From Kocuria flava (GTDB lineage Bacteria; Actinomycetota; Actinomycetes; Actinomycetales; Micrococcaceae), in the NCBI RefSeq assembly GCF_001482365.1, contig NZ_CP013254.1, forward strand, positions 2,232,001 to 2,296,000: DNA of 64,000 bases, given 5' to 3'. The position numbers and the translations under genes are program-made. Each line of letters opens with the position of its first letter. Within the stretch, counting starts at the first letter, position 1. Shown one piece after another: positions 34,018 through 42,887 of this stretch. The notes beneath the pieces are model-generated. The model was given only the letters and a program-made list of their open reading frames with translations, was not told the DNA's origin and searched no databases.

Positions 34018-34824
34018 TCAGCGTGTTCGCGGCGACCCCTCGGCCGGCGGCTGGTCCCGGAGCTGCTCGGCGTGCTGGTGCCAGCGGTTCTCCAGCCGGA
34101 CTGCGTTCTCCAGCCAGCCGCCTGTGACCGGGAAGGGGACGACCTCCTCGGTGGTCGCGAAGTACCCGAGCTGGGCCTCGGTGCTGAGGCAGGTCTCGCC
34201 CCTCCAGGACAGTGCGCGGGCGGTGTAGCCCAGCTCGACGCCGTGCTTGCGCAGCTCGGTGATCCAGGTGTCGACCGCGGGATCCTGGTGCGAGGAGAAG
34301 GGCACGCTGGTGATCTGCCGGCGCCCGTCCTGGTCGAACAGGACGTGCAGGACCGGGGCCGACTCGGTGAGCGCCCCGCCGCCGTTCTGGACCAGGACGA
34401 TGCGGCGCACGATCCGGTAGGAGGCCACGACGGAGGCCACGTCCGCCCAGGGGATGCTCCGGCGGACCGGGGCGTCGGCACCGACGGTGCTCCACTCGGT
34501 GGTCTCGATGCCGGCCTCGTGCAGGGTGCAGGTCGAGCGGTGGCGGGCGTGCCAGGCGCCTCGCCGCAGCAGGTCCACCGTTTTGACCAGGAGCAGGACT
34601 CCGGCCGCGACGGGAATCAGCGTGAACAGCAGCCACGGGTTCCCGAACGCGATCATCAGCCAGGCCGGCACGCCGATGAAGAGCCCGGCGAGAACCGCCA
34701 GGAAGAACAGTCCGACCACCGCGGCTCCGCGCCAGAACAGGTCCTCCGGCTGCTCCCGGAGGACGTGGACGACCGGGCTCCCGGTCACGGAGGTCTCGGG
34801 CGCGGGGCTGGGGTCCGGCGTCAC
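34018..34824 (-). CDS. Hypothetical membrane protein
   Basis: From the GTG at 34822-34824 the protein has 268 residues; longer in-frame starts run into implausible Pro/Arg-rich sequence, so the start is uncertain. Two adjacent membrane segments ('AAVVGLFFLAVLAGLFIGVP' and 'PWLLFTLIPVAAGVLLLVKT') are followed by a cytosolic beta-rich domain ('IPWADVASVVASYRIVRRIV'), reminiscent of bacterial PH-like domains. The C-terminal 'LENRWHQHAEQLRDQP' is charged. No family named with confidence. Confidence 0.55.
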   Translation of the reverse strand: MTPDPSPAPETSVTGSPVVHVLREQPEDLFWRGAAVVGLFFLAVLAGLFIGVPAWLMIAFGNPWLLFTLIPVAAGVLLLVKTVDLLRRGAWHARHRSTCTLHEAGIETTEWSTVGADAPVRRSIPWADVASVVASYRIVRRIVLVQNGGGALTESAPVLHVLFDQDGRRQITSVPFSSHQDPAVDTWITELRKHGVELGYTARALSWRGETCLSTEAQLGYFATTEEVVPFPVTGGWLENAVRLENRWHQHAEQLRDQPPAEGSPRTR

Positions 34825-35010
34825 GTCGGGGTGCTCGCTCTCGTCACGTGGTGGCTGCGGCCGGGTGGGGCGTCCCAGGCTCTCGGAGCCTATCGGCAGG
34901 CAGGTGCAGGACGCCGGAGACGGCCCACGCCCGGGCGGTGGATGCACGCCGGGGCGGCCCGGCGGCTCGTGGGAGGATGCGGTGAGCACGACGGTCGGAG
35001 AGGAGAGGTC

Positions 35011-35250
35011 ATGGTCAACCCGAGGACGCAGTGGGCGACGCTGGGACCGGCGGTGGTGCTGACGGCCGTGCTGTGGGCGGCACTGGGCGGCTGGCAGTGG
35101 TGGTTCCCGGGGCTGTGGTTCGCGGCCCTCGTCGTCGTCGGGCTGGCCGGCACCCGGAACCGATCGCACGGCAGGCCCCGGAAGCCCTCCGCGGACACCG
35201 CCCGGCGTCGCTGCACGAACGAGCGGGCGCCGGGCGGCGTGCCACAATAG
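35011..35250 (+). CDS. Small membrane protein
   Basis: The 79-residue protein starts at an ATG after GGAGAGGAGAGG. Two hydrophobic stretches ('ATLGPAVVLTAVLWAALGG', 'WWFPGLWFAALVVVGLAG') are separated by 'WQ', followed by a basic tail. A frameshifted relative is present at 22590-22722. Function unknown. Confidence 0.6.
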   Translation: MVNPRTQWATLGPAVVLTAVLWAALGGWQWWFPGLWFAALVVVGLAGTRNRSHGRPRKPSADTARRRCTNERAPGGVPQ

Positions 35251-35301
35251 AGGAGTTACGAAAGCGAACGACCTGCTCCATCCTCACCCCTGGAGGTCAC
35301 C

Positions 35302-35553
35302 GTGAACCGCTCCTTCTCCGCCGGCGCCGCCGTCACTCTCGTCCTCGGCCTGATCCTGCTGTTCGCCGTCTCCGCGCAGAGCCTGTCGCTGGGGAGCTTC
35401 TCCATCGACCTGGGTGTCCTGGGGTGGATCCTCACCGTCTCCGGCGCCGTGCTGCTGGTGCTCTCGCTGATCCCGCGGCGCACCCGCGCCCAGACCCGCC
35501 ACGTGGACGCGGCCGGCCACGAGTCGGTCACCGACCGCGAGACCCGGATCTGA
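35302..35553 (+). CDS. Small membrane protein (DUF6458-like)
   Basis: The 83-residue protein starts at a GTG after TGGAGG. Two helices ('GAAVTLVLGLILLFAVSAQ' and 'VLGWILTVSGAVLLVLSLI') flank 'SLSLGSFSIDLG', and a basic C-terminus 'PRRTRAQTRHVDAAG' follows. The pattern matches the common actinobacterial DUF6458 envelope proteins; the name is from memory of the family pattern. Confidence 0.7.
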   Translation: MNRSFSAGAAVTLVLGLILLFAVSAQSLSLGSFSIDLGVLGWILTVSGAVLLVLSLIPRRTRAQTRHVDAAGHESVTDRETRI

Positions 35554-35783
35554 GTCCGGTCGTCCGCGCCGGCACCCGTCGTGACGGCCTCCGCGCCCCC
35601 GGGTGCGGGGGCCGTCGCGGTCCTCCGCGGCTCCCGCGCACCCGCCGGTCGTTCCCGACGGCCCGAACCGCTCGTGCGGGATCGCCCGGGGGACGGCCGG
35701 CGCCCCGGTCCGCTCGGTCGCGCCGCTCGGTCTCCGCGTGCCCGCGGACCGGCCGGGCCAGCGGAGCTGGGAGACCGGCGGGC

Positions 35784-36224
35784 ATGACCGCAAGCGCTCT
35801 GCCGTACTGGCTGGAGGTCGTCCGGGCCCTGGGCGCCGGGATCGGCCCGGTCCTGCTCTTCCTCACGGCGGCGATCGCCGCGCTCGTCGCCTGGATGACC
35901 TGTCACCGGCGCAGGGCCGCCGACGATCTGGCGCTGCGCCGGCGCAAGGAGGCCGACGACCGTGCGGAGTGGTGGCGCCGGGCCCAGTGGGCCATCGACT
36001 ACGTCGCCGACCGCGACGACGAGCGGACCCGGATCGGCAGCCGCGCCCCGGACCACCTGCTCGTCTCCGAGCTGGCCACCGACGAGGACGTCGTGCTGAT
36101 CCGCGGGATCCTGGACGCCGTCATCGAGGGCACCCGGGACCGGGCCTACGATGGCACCACGAGCCAGGAGGCTCCGGCCGCGCCCCGGGCGCGCCGGCTG
36201 CCCTGGAGCAGACCAGGGGAGTGA
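35784..36224 (+). CDS. Hypothetical membrane-anchored protein
   Basis: The 146-residue protein has one N-terminal membrane segment ('GIGPVLLFLTAAIAALVAWM') followed by a highly charged helical region ('RRRKEADDRAEWWRRAQWAI') and 'DEDVVLIRGILDAVIEGTRD'. It is likely a type-III membrane protein with a cytosolic helical domain. The TGA overlaps a possible GTG of the next small gene, so the two may be coupled. No family recognised. Confidence 0.6.
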   Translation: MTASALPYWLEVVRALGAGIGPVLLFLTAAIAALVAWMTCHRRRAADDLALRRRKEADDRAEWWRRAQWAIDYVADRDDERTRIGSRAPDHLLVSELATDEDVVLIRGILDAVIEGTRDRAYDGTTSQEAPAAPRARRLPWSRPGE

Positions 36225-36229
36225 ACCCG

Positions 36230-36427
36230 ATGGCGCAGAAGACCCCGCGGTACAGGGTCGGCCTCGACCACGCCTTCGAGGAGCTGGCCACCCCGAACCC
36301 GGACGGCACCTACAGCGTGCGCATCCCGTTCGAGGGCGACCGCGTGATCGTGGTGCCCACCGAGTCCAGGGCGAAGGTCGTCGCCGAGGCCCAGGCGCTG
36401 CGGATCAGGCTCAGCCCGGCCGCCTGA
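36230..36427 (+). CDS. Small hypothetical protein
   Basis: The 65-residue soluble protein reads 'MAQKTPRYRVGLDHAFEELA', 'IPFEGDRVIVVPTESRAKVV'. The ATG at 36230 has AGGGGA upstream; a GTG at 36221 in frame overlaps the preceding stop. Composition suggests a single small beta domain. No family recognised. Confidence 0.55.
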   Translation: MAQKTPRYRVGLDHAFEELATPNPDGTYSVRIPFEGDRVIVVPTESRAKVVAEAQALRIRLSPAA

Positions 36428-36612
36428 GGCCGGTCGTCCGCACGGGCGCCCCGTCCGGTACGCCCCGCCCCGGGTCCGCGCGGGCGCCGCTGCCCCGACG
36501 GACTCGTCCCGCCGTGGCAGGGCGGACCACGGCCGGCAGGTCCGGGGGCAGGTCTACCCCGGTCGTGCCCCCCTGATCAGTGGAACGTTCCCGGAAGGAC
36601 GGTGGTTGCGGC

Positions 36613-38181
36613 ATGGACTCCTCGTGCCCCGACACGGACGCTGCGGCCGGCGCACGCCGGGACGCCGGCGGGAGGCCACCGGCGACGACGGCCGGTGGCG
36701 CAGCCGCTCAGCACGTCCCCCCGGGACGGGAGCCGCGGACGGCGGCCGAGCCCGACGCCGACCGGTGGCGGATCCTGGCGGTGCTGCTCGTGGCGATCTT
36801 CATGTCGCTGGTGGGGGTGAGCATCGTCAACGTCGGTCTCCCGTCGATCCAGGAGGGGCTGGGGGCCAGCCGGACCCAGATCCAGTGGGTGCTCTCCGGG
36901 TACGCGTTGACCTTCGGCGTGGTGCTGGTGGCGGCCGGGCGGGCGGGGGACATCTTCGGCCGCGGCTTCCTGTTCGTGCTCGGGGCCGCCGTCTTCACCC
37001 TCGCCTCGCTGGCGGCGGGCTTCGCCTCCGACCCGGCGGTGCTCACCGCCGCCCGGTTCGTCCAGGGCCTGGGCTCGGGACTGCTCAACCCGCAGGGGGT
37101 GGGCATGATCCAGCAGTACTTCCGCGGGGCCGAACGGGGTCGTGCCTTCGGGCTGTTCGGCAGCGTGGTGGGCATCTCCGTGGGCGTCGGCCCGCTGCTC
37201 GGCGGGCTGCTCATCCACCTGGGCGGCGCCGCCGAGGGGTGGCGCTGGATGTTCTTCGTCAACGTGCCGGTGGGTCTGCTCGCCGTGGCGCTGGCGCTCG
37301 CGTGGTTCCCGCGGCCGCTGCTGAGACGCGGGCACGGGCGGACGGCGGGGAAGGTCCTGTCCGAGCTGGACCCCGTCGGTGCCCTCCTGCTGGGGACGGC
37401 GGTCCTGGCGCTGCTGCTGCCGTTCATCGAGGCGAGGGCCGCGACCTCGGCCTGGTGGTGGGCGCTGCTGCCCGCCGGGGCGGCACTGCTGTCGGCCTGG
37501 CTGCTGTGGGAGCGCCGGTACAGGGCCGCCGGCCGCAGCCCGATGGTCGACCTGGCGATCTTCCGGGTCCGCAGCTTCTCCTACGGCTCGGCCCTCATCG
37601 GTCTCTACTTCCTCGGCGTCACCAGTGTGTGGGTGCTGCTCGCCCTCTACATGCAGCAGGGCCTCGGGCACACCGCGCTGGAGAGCGGACTGATCGGCCT
37701 GCCCAACGCCCTGGCCAGCGCCCTCGCCGCGAACTGGGCCGGCCGCCACGTGCTGCGCCTCGGCAGGGCGGTCGTGGTGGGCGGGATGCTCAGCGTGCTG
37801 CTCGGCCTGGCCCTCAGCGTGCTCGTCATCCAGCTCGAGGACCGCGGGATCGGCAGCGAGTGGTGGCTGCTGGCCACCCTCGTCCTCGTCGGGCTGGGGC
37901 AGGGCGCCGTGGTCAGCCCCAACCAGACCCTGTCCCTGGCGGAGGTCCCGCTGGAGTACGCCGGCAGCTCCGGGGGGATCATGCAGACCGGTCAGCGCAT
38001 CGGGACCTCGATCGGCATCGCCGTCGTCACCGCGGTGTCCTTCACCGTGCTGCCCGCCGCGGGCTGGGCCCAGGCGATCACCGCCGGGTTCGCGATGATC
38101 GCCGTCATCATCTCCTGCGCCCTGGCCGTGGGCGTCGCCGACCTGCGCCACCGGCGCAGGGCCGACCGCGGCCCCGCCTGA
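36613..38181 (+). CDS. MFS drug exporter, DHA2 (EmrB/QacA) type
   Basis: The 522-residue protein from the ATG at 36613 has about 14 hydrophobic segments. Motif A-like 'GRAGDIFGRGFLFVLGAAVF' follows helix 2. Motif C-like 'GSVVGISVGVGPLLGGLLI' in helix 5 marks an antiporter, and 'WRWMFFVNVPVGLLAV' is the DHA2 signature. The first ~45 residues are a variable cytosolic Ala/Pro/Arg-rich extension. It probably exports amphipathic or cationic compounds by proton antiport; no regulator gene is adjacent. Confidence 0.88.
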   Translation: MDSSCPDTDAAAGARRDAGGRPPATTAGGAAAQHVPPGREPRTAAEPDADRWRILAVLLVAIFMSLVGVSIVNVGLPSIQEGLGASRTQIQWVLSGYALTFGVVLVAAGRAGDIFGRGFLFVLGAAVFTLASLAAGFASDPAVLTAARFVQGLGSGLLNPQGVGMIQQYFRGAERGRAFGLFGSVVGISVGVGPLLGGLLIHLGGAAEGWRWMFFVNVPVGLLAVALALAWFPRPLLRRGHGRTAGKVLSELDPVGALLLGTAVLALLLPFIEARAATSAWWWALLPAGAALLSAWLLWERRYRAAGRSPMVDLAIFRVRSFSYGSALIGLYFLGVTSVWVLLALYMQQGLGHTALESGLIGLPNALASALAANWAGRHVLRLGRAVVVGGMLSVLLGLALSVLVIQLEDRGIGSEWWLLATLVLVGLGQGAVVSPNQTLSLAEVPLEYAGSSGGIMQTGQRIGTSIGIAVVTAVSFTVLPAAGWAQAITAGFAMIAVIISCALAVGVADLRHRRRADRGPA

Positions 38182-38206
38182 CACATCTCCCGCGGCGGAA
38201 CGGGAA

Positions 38207-38247
38207 CCCCGTCGCCGTCGGCACACCGCGTGCCGACGACGACGGGG
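38207..38247 (+). terminator. Terminator hairpin after the MFS exporter
   Basis: CCCCGTCGCCGTCGGCAC (38207-38224) pairs with GTGCCGACGACGACGGGG (38230-38247) with one mismatch across a 5-nt loop. It starts 25 bp after the exporter stop. No T-tract. Confidence 0.75.
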
Positions 38248-38294
38248 GCCCGTCGCTCCCGGGCCCTCGCCCCGTGGGCGCCGCGCCGGGCCGG

Positions 38295-38474
38295 TCAGGC
38301 CCGCGAGGGCTCGACCACGGGGTGGTGCAGGGCCAACGCCCCGCCGGTGGCGCAGTGGGGCATGTCCGCCTGCAGGGCCGCCCCGGCGGCCGAGGACAGC
38401 GCCCTGCCCATGGCCTCGGCGTCGGGGAGGTCGGCCTCGAAGACCGCGAAGGACGGGGAGTCGCCCTCGGCCGC
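38295..38474 (-). pseudogene. C-terminal gene fragment
   Basis: The minus-strand frame 'AEGDSPSFAVFEADLPDAEA', 'MGRALSSAAGAALQADMPHC', 'ATGGALALHHPVV' ends with the TGA at 38295-38297. It has a coherent protein-like composition but no start: it is cut by the stop of the pentapeptide-repeat gene immediately upstream. It may be the tail of a dimeric alpha/beta-barrel type protein; that is a guess. Confidence 0.3.
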
Positions 38475-39137
38475 TCAGGCCTCGACGTCGATGCCCAGGT
38501 GCGCGGCGAGCTGCGGAGCGAGCAGCTGCAGCTGGAGGGCGTCGACGGTCGTGCCGCGCAGGTCGCCCGGGCCGGTGATCTCGGGCAGGTCGACCCCGCG
38601 CAGGTCGACGTCGGCCAGTGCGGCCCCGGTGACGTCCAGGGCGCCCACCTCCGAGTCGGGGAACGCCATCCGCTCCACGCGGGCCCCGGCGAGGTCGAGC
38701 TCCCCGATGACGCAGTCCTCGAACACCACGTCCCGCGCGTCGGCCCCCCGGAGGCTCAGGTAGCCGACCTTGCACCCGCGCACGTGCACGGCGTCCCACG
38801 TGCCCTCGACGCACTGCAGCACGCCGAGCCGGGAGCGCTCGAGCAGGCTGTGGCGCAGCGCGGCGCAGGCGGCGGTGACCGTGGGGACGTCGAGGCGCGA
38901 GAGGCGGCAGTCGGTGAGCCGGGTGCCCGTCAGCTCGAGCTCGTGGGCGTTCAGCTCGGCGAAGGAGCACGCGCTGAAGCCGACGTCCGTCAGCTCCGTG
39001 CCGGTGAGGTCGTCGCCCGTGAACGCCAGGGCCTCGTACGTGGCGAAGGGGCGCGGCGGGGTGCCGGAGCCGGCCCCGAGATCGGGCAGCTCGAGGGCGC
39101 GGATCCGTGGGGGAGCGGGGGTGGTGCGGCCGGCCAT
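38475..39137 (-). CDS. Pentapeptide-repeat-like protein
   Basis: The 220-residue protein starts at 'MAGRTTPAPPRIRALELPDL'. It shows imperfect A(D/N)LxX repeats: 'ALAFTGDDLTGTELTDVGFS', 'LSLRGADARDVVFEDCVIGE', 'LDLAGARVERMAFPDSEVGA', 'VDLRGVDLPEITGPGDLRGT'. This gives a right-handed quadrilateral beta-helix. Members of the class range from DNA mimics protecting gyrase to unknown scaffolds, and this one has no signal peptide. An ATG nine bases upstream is an alternative start. Confidence 0.75.
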   Translation of the reverse strand: MAGRTTPAPPRIRALELPDLGAGSGTPPRPFATYEALAFTGDDLTGTELTDVGFSACSFAELNAHELELTGTRLTDCRLSRLDVPTVTAACAALRHSLLERSRLGVLQCVEGTWDAVHVRGCKVGYLSLRGADARDVVFEDCVIGELDLAGARVERMAFPDSEVGALDVTGAALADVDLRGVDLPEITGPGDLRGTTVDALQLQLLAPQLAAHLGIDVEA

Positions 39138-39287
39138 GCGCTCCACGGTAGTTCCTCCGGGCCGTCCACCGGTCCTCGGGTCGGCCCCGGTACCACCGCA
39201 GGGCGGTGGACGGCGTCCTCGGGGGGCGCTGGGACTCCGTGGAGCATCTCAGGCCGGGCACAGGAACCGGTGGCAGGCTCGGGCACC

Positions 39288-39506
39288 ATGAGCACCTCGC
39301 CGACCGGCCGCCACCACGAGAGCACCCCGACCGCGCGCACGGCCCTCCGCGCCCTCACGGCGCTGGTGACCGCCGCGCTCGTCGCCGGCGCCGTGCACTT
39401 CGCCGAGCTCGAGCTGCTCACCGCCGCGATGCTCGTGGCCGTGGCCGGGATCGCGGTCGACGTGCGGCTGACCGCCCGGCTCGCGCGGGTACGGGTCCGC
39501 CCGTAG
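39288..39506 (+). CDS. Small membrane protein
   Basis: The 72-residue protein has a polar N-terminus ('STSPTGRHHESTPTARTALR') and two hydrophobic helices ('ALTALVTAALVAGAVHFAEL' and 'LTAAMLVAVAGIAVDVRL'). No clear ribosome-binding site beyond GGCAGG. Function unknown. Confidence 0.45.
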   Translation: MSTSPTGRHHESTPTARTALRALTALVTAALVAGAVHFAELELLTAAMLVAVAGIAVDVRLTARLARVRVRP

Positions 39507-39546
39507 CGGACCGGCCGCCGTGGTCGGCGTTCGGGGGCCTGGGTGC

Positions 39547-40386
39547 TCAGCGGACGAACGGGCCGTGGGCCTTCATCCAGTCGTTCAGCCACCGCTCCAG
39601 CGCGTCGGCGTCCCACGCCGGGGCGTGGACCAGCAGCGCGTCGGCGGCGCGCCGGTGCACCGTGTCGACGCCGGGCCGGCGGGCGAGCTCGAGCGCCATG
39701 AGGTCCACCAGGGCGGCCCCGCGCGCGGCGACGGCGGCGTGCACGCCGACGTCGAAGCCCTCCGGCTCGGCCACGACGACGACGGGGGACCCGCCCGGCA
39801 CCGGCAGCGGCGGCCGGCCCGTGCGCAGGTCGGCGATGACCCCTTCCGCGTAGCGCTCCAGCTCGGTGGCGTGCAGGGAGCGCTCCCCGCGCTTGAGCCG
39901 CAGCACCCCGCCCAGCGGCAGGGTGGGGACGTAGACCTGGTGGCCGTTGCCGAGCAGCACCGGGTGGTGGTGCAGGTGGTGGGCCGGGTCCTCCGGTGAG
40001 CCCAGGCCCCACCGGACGGTGGGTGCCCCGGTGATGACCACGATGGCGAGGTAGGAGACCAGCCCGTCCAGCAGGACGTCCATCGTCGAGGACGGGACCC
40101 TGACCCCCATCAGGGTGTGGCGGGCCCACGACGGCCACTGCCGGCGGGGCAGCACGGCGGAGCCCGCCGCCGGGTCGGCGGCCAGCTCGGTGCGCCGGCT
40201 CTCGATCCACTGCCACAGCGGCGTCAGGGAGGCGGGCGAGCCGTCGAGCAGGGCGTCCGGGGCGAACCCGTGGGCGGCGAGCTCGGCGCGCAGGCGCGAC
40301 CACGCCCGGGGACGCTCTGCGAGGAACTCCTCGAGGGCGGCCCGGGCCTGCTCGGCGGTCATCAGCCGGTAGGGGGTGAACGGCAC
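39547..40386 (-). CDS. Hypothetical protein, tandem paralogue A
   Basis: The 279-residue soluble protein starts at a GTG ('MPFTPYRLMTAEQARAALEE'). It aligns along its whole length with the next protein (40491-41321): 'LTPLWQWIESRRTELAADPA' against 'VRPLWAWITDRVAELGVTAA', 'RRQWPSWARHTLMG' against 'RPSWPSWARQGRLV', and 'LLDGLVSYLAIVVI' against 'LVDGFVSYLAEVIT'. The conserved 'WPSWAR', 'DGxVSYLA', 'HHPVLL/NYPVLA' and 'VVVAEPEGFDVG/VVAEVDCFDVG' blocks define a family I do not recognise. Confidence 0.65.
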   Translation of the reverse strand: MPFTPYRLMTAEQARAALEEFLAERPRAWSRLRAELAAHGFAPDALLDGSPASLTPLWQWIESRRTELAADPAAGSAVLPRRQWPSWARHTLMGVRVPSSTMDVLLDGLVSYLAIVVITGAPTVRWGLGSPEDPAHHLHHHPVLLGNGHQVYVPTLPLGGVLRLKRGERSLHATELERYAEGVIADLRTGRPPLPVPGGSPVVVVAEPEGFDVGVHAAVAARGAALVDLMALELARRPGVDTVHRRAADALLVHAPAWDADALERWLNDWMKAHGPFVR

Positions 40387-40490
40387 GGCAGGATCCTGGG
40401 GACGTCGGGGACCGCCCCGCCGGGCGGGACGGGTGGACCAGCTCCACACCGTAGCCGCGGCGGCGGCCCGCGTCCGGATGGTGCGCAGTG

Positions 40491-41321
40491 CTACCGCGGC
40501 AGGTGCCGCTGCAGCCACAGGGTCAGCCACAGCTTCAGGCGCATCTCGTCCCAGTCGGGGACGTCCACGACCAGGGCGGCGGGGCCGTAGCGGTGCACCG
40601 ATGCGACGCCGTCCCGGTCGGCGAGCTCGGCGATCAGCTCCTCCACGACCTGCGGGTGGACCGCGGGGATGTCCTCGCGCAGGCCGACGTCGAAGCAGTC
40701 GACCTCGGCGACCACCGTCACCAGCGGCTCCTCGATCGCCGCGGCCTCCGGGCCGCGCCCGTGCAGGGCCTCGACGGTGCGGGCGACGTGGACGCGCATC
40801 TCGTCCCCGGTCATCGGCGTGCGGCCGTGGGCGGACTGGTAGGCGCTGAACAGCGGGATGCCCGGGAGGAAGAGCTGGTGGTGGTCCGAGGCCAGCACGG
40901 GATAGTTCAGCAGCGGGTGGTCGGCGATCTGGTGCTCCCCGACCCACCACCGCGACTGCGGCACCAGGTCGGTGATCACCTCGGCGAGGTAGGAGACGAA
41001 GCCGTCGACGAGCGCCAGCGACTCCGCCGGCGGGTGCGGGTCGACCAGCCGGCCTTGGCGGGCCCAGCTGGGCCAGGACGGCCGCGTCGGGTCCTCCTCC
41101 AGCGCGGCCGCCGTCACGCCGAGCTCCGCCACCCGGTCGGTGATCCAGGCCCACAGCGGTCGGACCGAGTCGAGCGTCCCGTCGAGGACGACGACGTCGC
41201 CCGCCGCAGCGGAGACCGTCGCCCGCAGCGCACCGAGCGCGGTGGCGCGCTCGCGGAGGAACGCGTCGAGGGCGTCGGCGGCCTGGGCGGCGGTCATCAG
41301 CTCGTACGGCACGTCCCCCAT
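40491..41321 (-). CDS. Hypothetical protein, tandem paralogue B
   Basis: The 276-residue protein starts at the ATG at 41319-41321 ('MGDVPYELMTAAQAADALDA'), the position equivalent to its paralogue's start. Shared blocks are given under the neighbour at 39547. The frame stays open upstream to 41642, so a longer protein with an N-terminal membrane part cannot be excluded; there is no good Shine-Dalgarno for the shorter start. Function unknown. Confidence 0.6.
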   Translation of the reverse strand: MGDVPYELMTAAQAADALDAFLRERATALGALRATVSAAAGDVVVLDGTLDSVRPLWAWITDRVAELGVTAAALEEDPTRPSWPSWARQGRLVDPHPPAESLALVDGFVSYLAEVITDLVPQSRWWVGEHQIADHPLLNYPVLASDHHQLFLPGIPLFSAYQSAHGRTPMTGDEMRVHVARTVEALHGRGPEAAAIEEPLVTVVAEVDCFDVGLREDIPAVHPQVVEELIAELADRDGVASVHRYGPAALVVDVPDWDEMRLKLWLTLWLQRHLPR

Positions 41322-41642
41322 GGCACCGACCCTAACCCCGCCGGCCTCCGTCGTCGGGCGCTCGGCGCGTCGAAGGCGCCGGTGCGTTCCGCGGACGGCC
41401 CGGCCCCGGCCGTCCCGCGCCGGTGTTTGCAGGCGCCCCGCCACGGTCCCTCCTGGAGGCCGCTCCTCGAGCAGGTCCCCGCGCACCCACGCCCTGAGCA
41501 CCTCCAGGACCACGCCGACGAGCAGGCCGAGCTCGAGCGAGGAGGCGCGGTGGGTGAACACCATCAGCACCGCGCCGGCGCACGCGCCCAGCACTGCGCC
41601 GCGCACGATGAGCCGTCCGGCGGGCACCCCGGGGACCACCAC
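41322..41642 (-). other. In-frame upstream extension encoding two hydrophobic helices
   Basis: A GTG at 41642, coupled to the stop of the gene at 41646, opens a frame reading 'RLIVRGAVLGACAGAVLMVF' and 'LELGLLVGVVLEVLRAWVRG', then Arg-rich linker sequence that runs into paralogue B without a stop. The first 60 residues look like a genuine small membrane protein. Either its stop codon has been lost or paralogue B is membrane-anchored. Confidence 0.4.
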
Positions 41643-41645
41643 GGC

Positions 41646-41927
41646 TCAGGCCGGGCGGGAGCGGGCGTGCAGCAGGGTCGTGGTGGCCACCACGATGACG
41701 GCGGCCAGCGCGATGAAGCCGTGGAGCCCCGGGACGAAGCCCGCGACCGCCACGGCCGCCACCGCGGCCAGGCAGCACCACGAGCCGAGAACGGCACGCC
41801 GTCGTCGGCGCACGCCCACGGACTCGCCGACCAGCAGCGGCCACGTGGTGGAGGTGAGCGCGACCAGACAGGCGATGAGGCCGATGGGCACGGCGATCGA
41901 GCCGTCGGTGAGGATCGGGTCCGGCAC
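41646..41927 (-). CDS. Small membrane protein
   Basis: The 93-residue protein has three hydrophobic segments ('SIAVPIGLIACLVALTSTTW', 'AVLGSWCCLAAVAAVAVAGF', 'GFIALAAVIVVATTTLLHAR'). It is followed three bases later by the frame at 41642. No family recognised. Confidence 0.5.
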   Translation of the reverse strand: MPDPILTDGSIAVPIGLIACLVALTSTTWPLLVGESVGVRRRRRAVLGSWCCLAAVAAVAVAGFVPGLHGFIALAAVIVVATTTLLHARSRPA

Positions 41928-42165
41928 CGCGGGGTGCTCCGTTCAGGGTCGTCGGTCCGCCGGCCCCGGCGGACCGTGCATTCTCTTTCGCGAACGTACC
42001 AGAGCGTGCGGCGGCGCACTCCTCCAGAGCCTCGGTGCCCCGGGTGTGGAGCCTCCTCCTTCATGCAGCGACCACGCCACGGCGTCGCCGTCCTGAGGTC
42101 ACCGTGGCCGGAACCCCGGCGTCCTCACCCCCGCAGGGCAAGGCGCCGCACCTCTGGGGCGGAGC

Positions 42166-42585
42166 TTACGGCTCTGCATCCTGGAGATCGTCGAGCAACC
42201 ATTCCGCCAGCTGTCCGGGGGGCACCACGACCGTGGCCTCCTGCACCTGCCTGGCCTCTTCAGGGCTGAGACGGACCCCGGCGTCGCCGGCGGTCCCGAC
42301 GATGTGCACGAGGCGCGCCGTGGCGTAGCCGGTGGCCAAGGCTGCACCCCAGGCCGGGCAGTGGTCGTACCAGGGGTGGTGCGGATCGGGACTGCACGCC
42401 TCCAGCCACCGTGCCGAAGCCAACGGGTACGGAGCGGGCGGCAGAAGGCACTGGTGCAACACCCACGTGACATCGGCCCACCGGCCGGCAGGAGTGTTGA
42501 CCATGGGATAGAAGGTCGCCACCCAGTGGGTGGGGGAGTGCGGAGACAGCTCCACAGCGAGAACCTTGGGGGCGGAGGCGTCCAT
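42166..42585 (-). CDS. Hypothetical protein
   Basis: The 139-residue protein starts at 'MDASAPKVLAVELSPHSPTH' with a good AGAGGAAG upstream; a start nine codons earlier is less likely. It is soluble, Trp- and Pro-rich ('HWVATFYPMVNTPAGRWADV', 'HHPWYDHCPAWGAALATGYA'), and ends with the helical 'PPGQLAEWLLDDLQDAEP'. No family recognised. It is the last gene before the recombinase region. Confidence 0.6.
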   Translation of the reverse strand: MDASAPKVLAVELSPHSPTHWVATFYPMVNTPAGRWADVTWVLHQCLLPPAPYPLASARWLEACSPDPHHPWYDHCPAWGAALATGYATARLVHIVGTAGDAGVRLSPEEARQVQEATVVVPPGQLAEWLLDDLQDAEP

Positions 42586-42759
42586 GCCGACTTCCTCTGT
42601 GCAGACGAACAATCACGTCGCAAGAAGGCGGCGGGGGACTGGGCCCCACAGCGGACGAGAACACGGCCCGAGGGTGATGGTCCATGGTAGCCCCGGCACA
42701 GGGAACAGCAGTACCTCGACGATCAGCGTGACTGCGGGGTTCACGCAAAGCATGGGATA

Positions 42760-42878
42760 CGAGACGTCTCGTCCGAGAAATTTGCGCCCGCATGATTCCG
42801 GGGTTCGACCTGTCTCGCATCTTTGTGCTTTATCCATGGCCCTAGAATTGGATACTCAACGTTGGTTGCGAGACAGGT
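42760..42878. promoter_or_regulatory. Putative res-like site of the serine recombinase
   Basis: Four copies of a GTCTCG half-site lie in the 130 bp before the recombinase start. The palindrome CGAGACGTCTCG (42760-42771) is two half-sites back to back. ACCTGTCTCGCA (42808-42819) and TGCGAGACAGGT (42867-42878) form a perfect 12-bp inverted repeat 47 bp apart. Between the arms is GTGCTTTATCCATGGCC (42825-42841), related to a motif found at module borders further right. Resolvases bind such dyads upstream of their own gene for recombination and autoregulation. Confidence 0.55.
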
Positions 42879-42887
42879 GAGGTGGAC

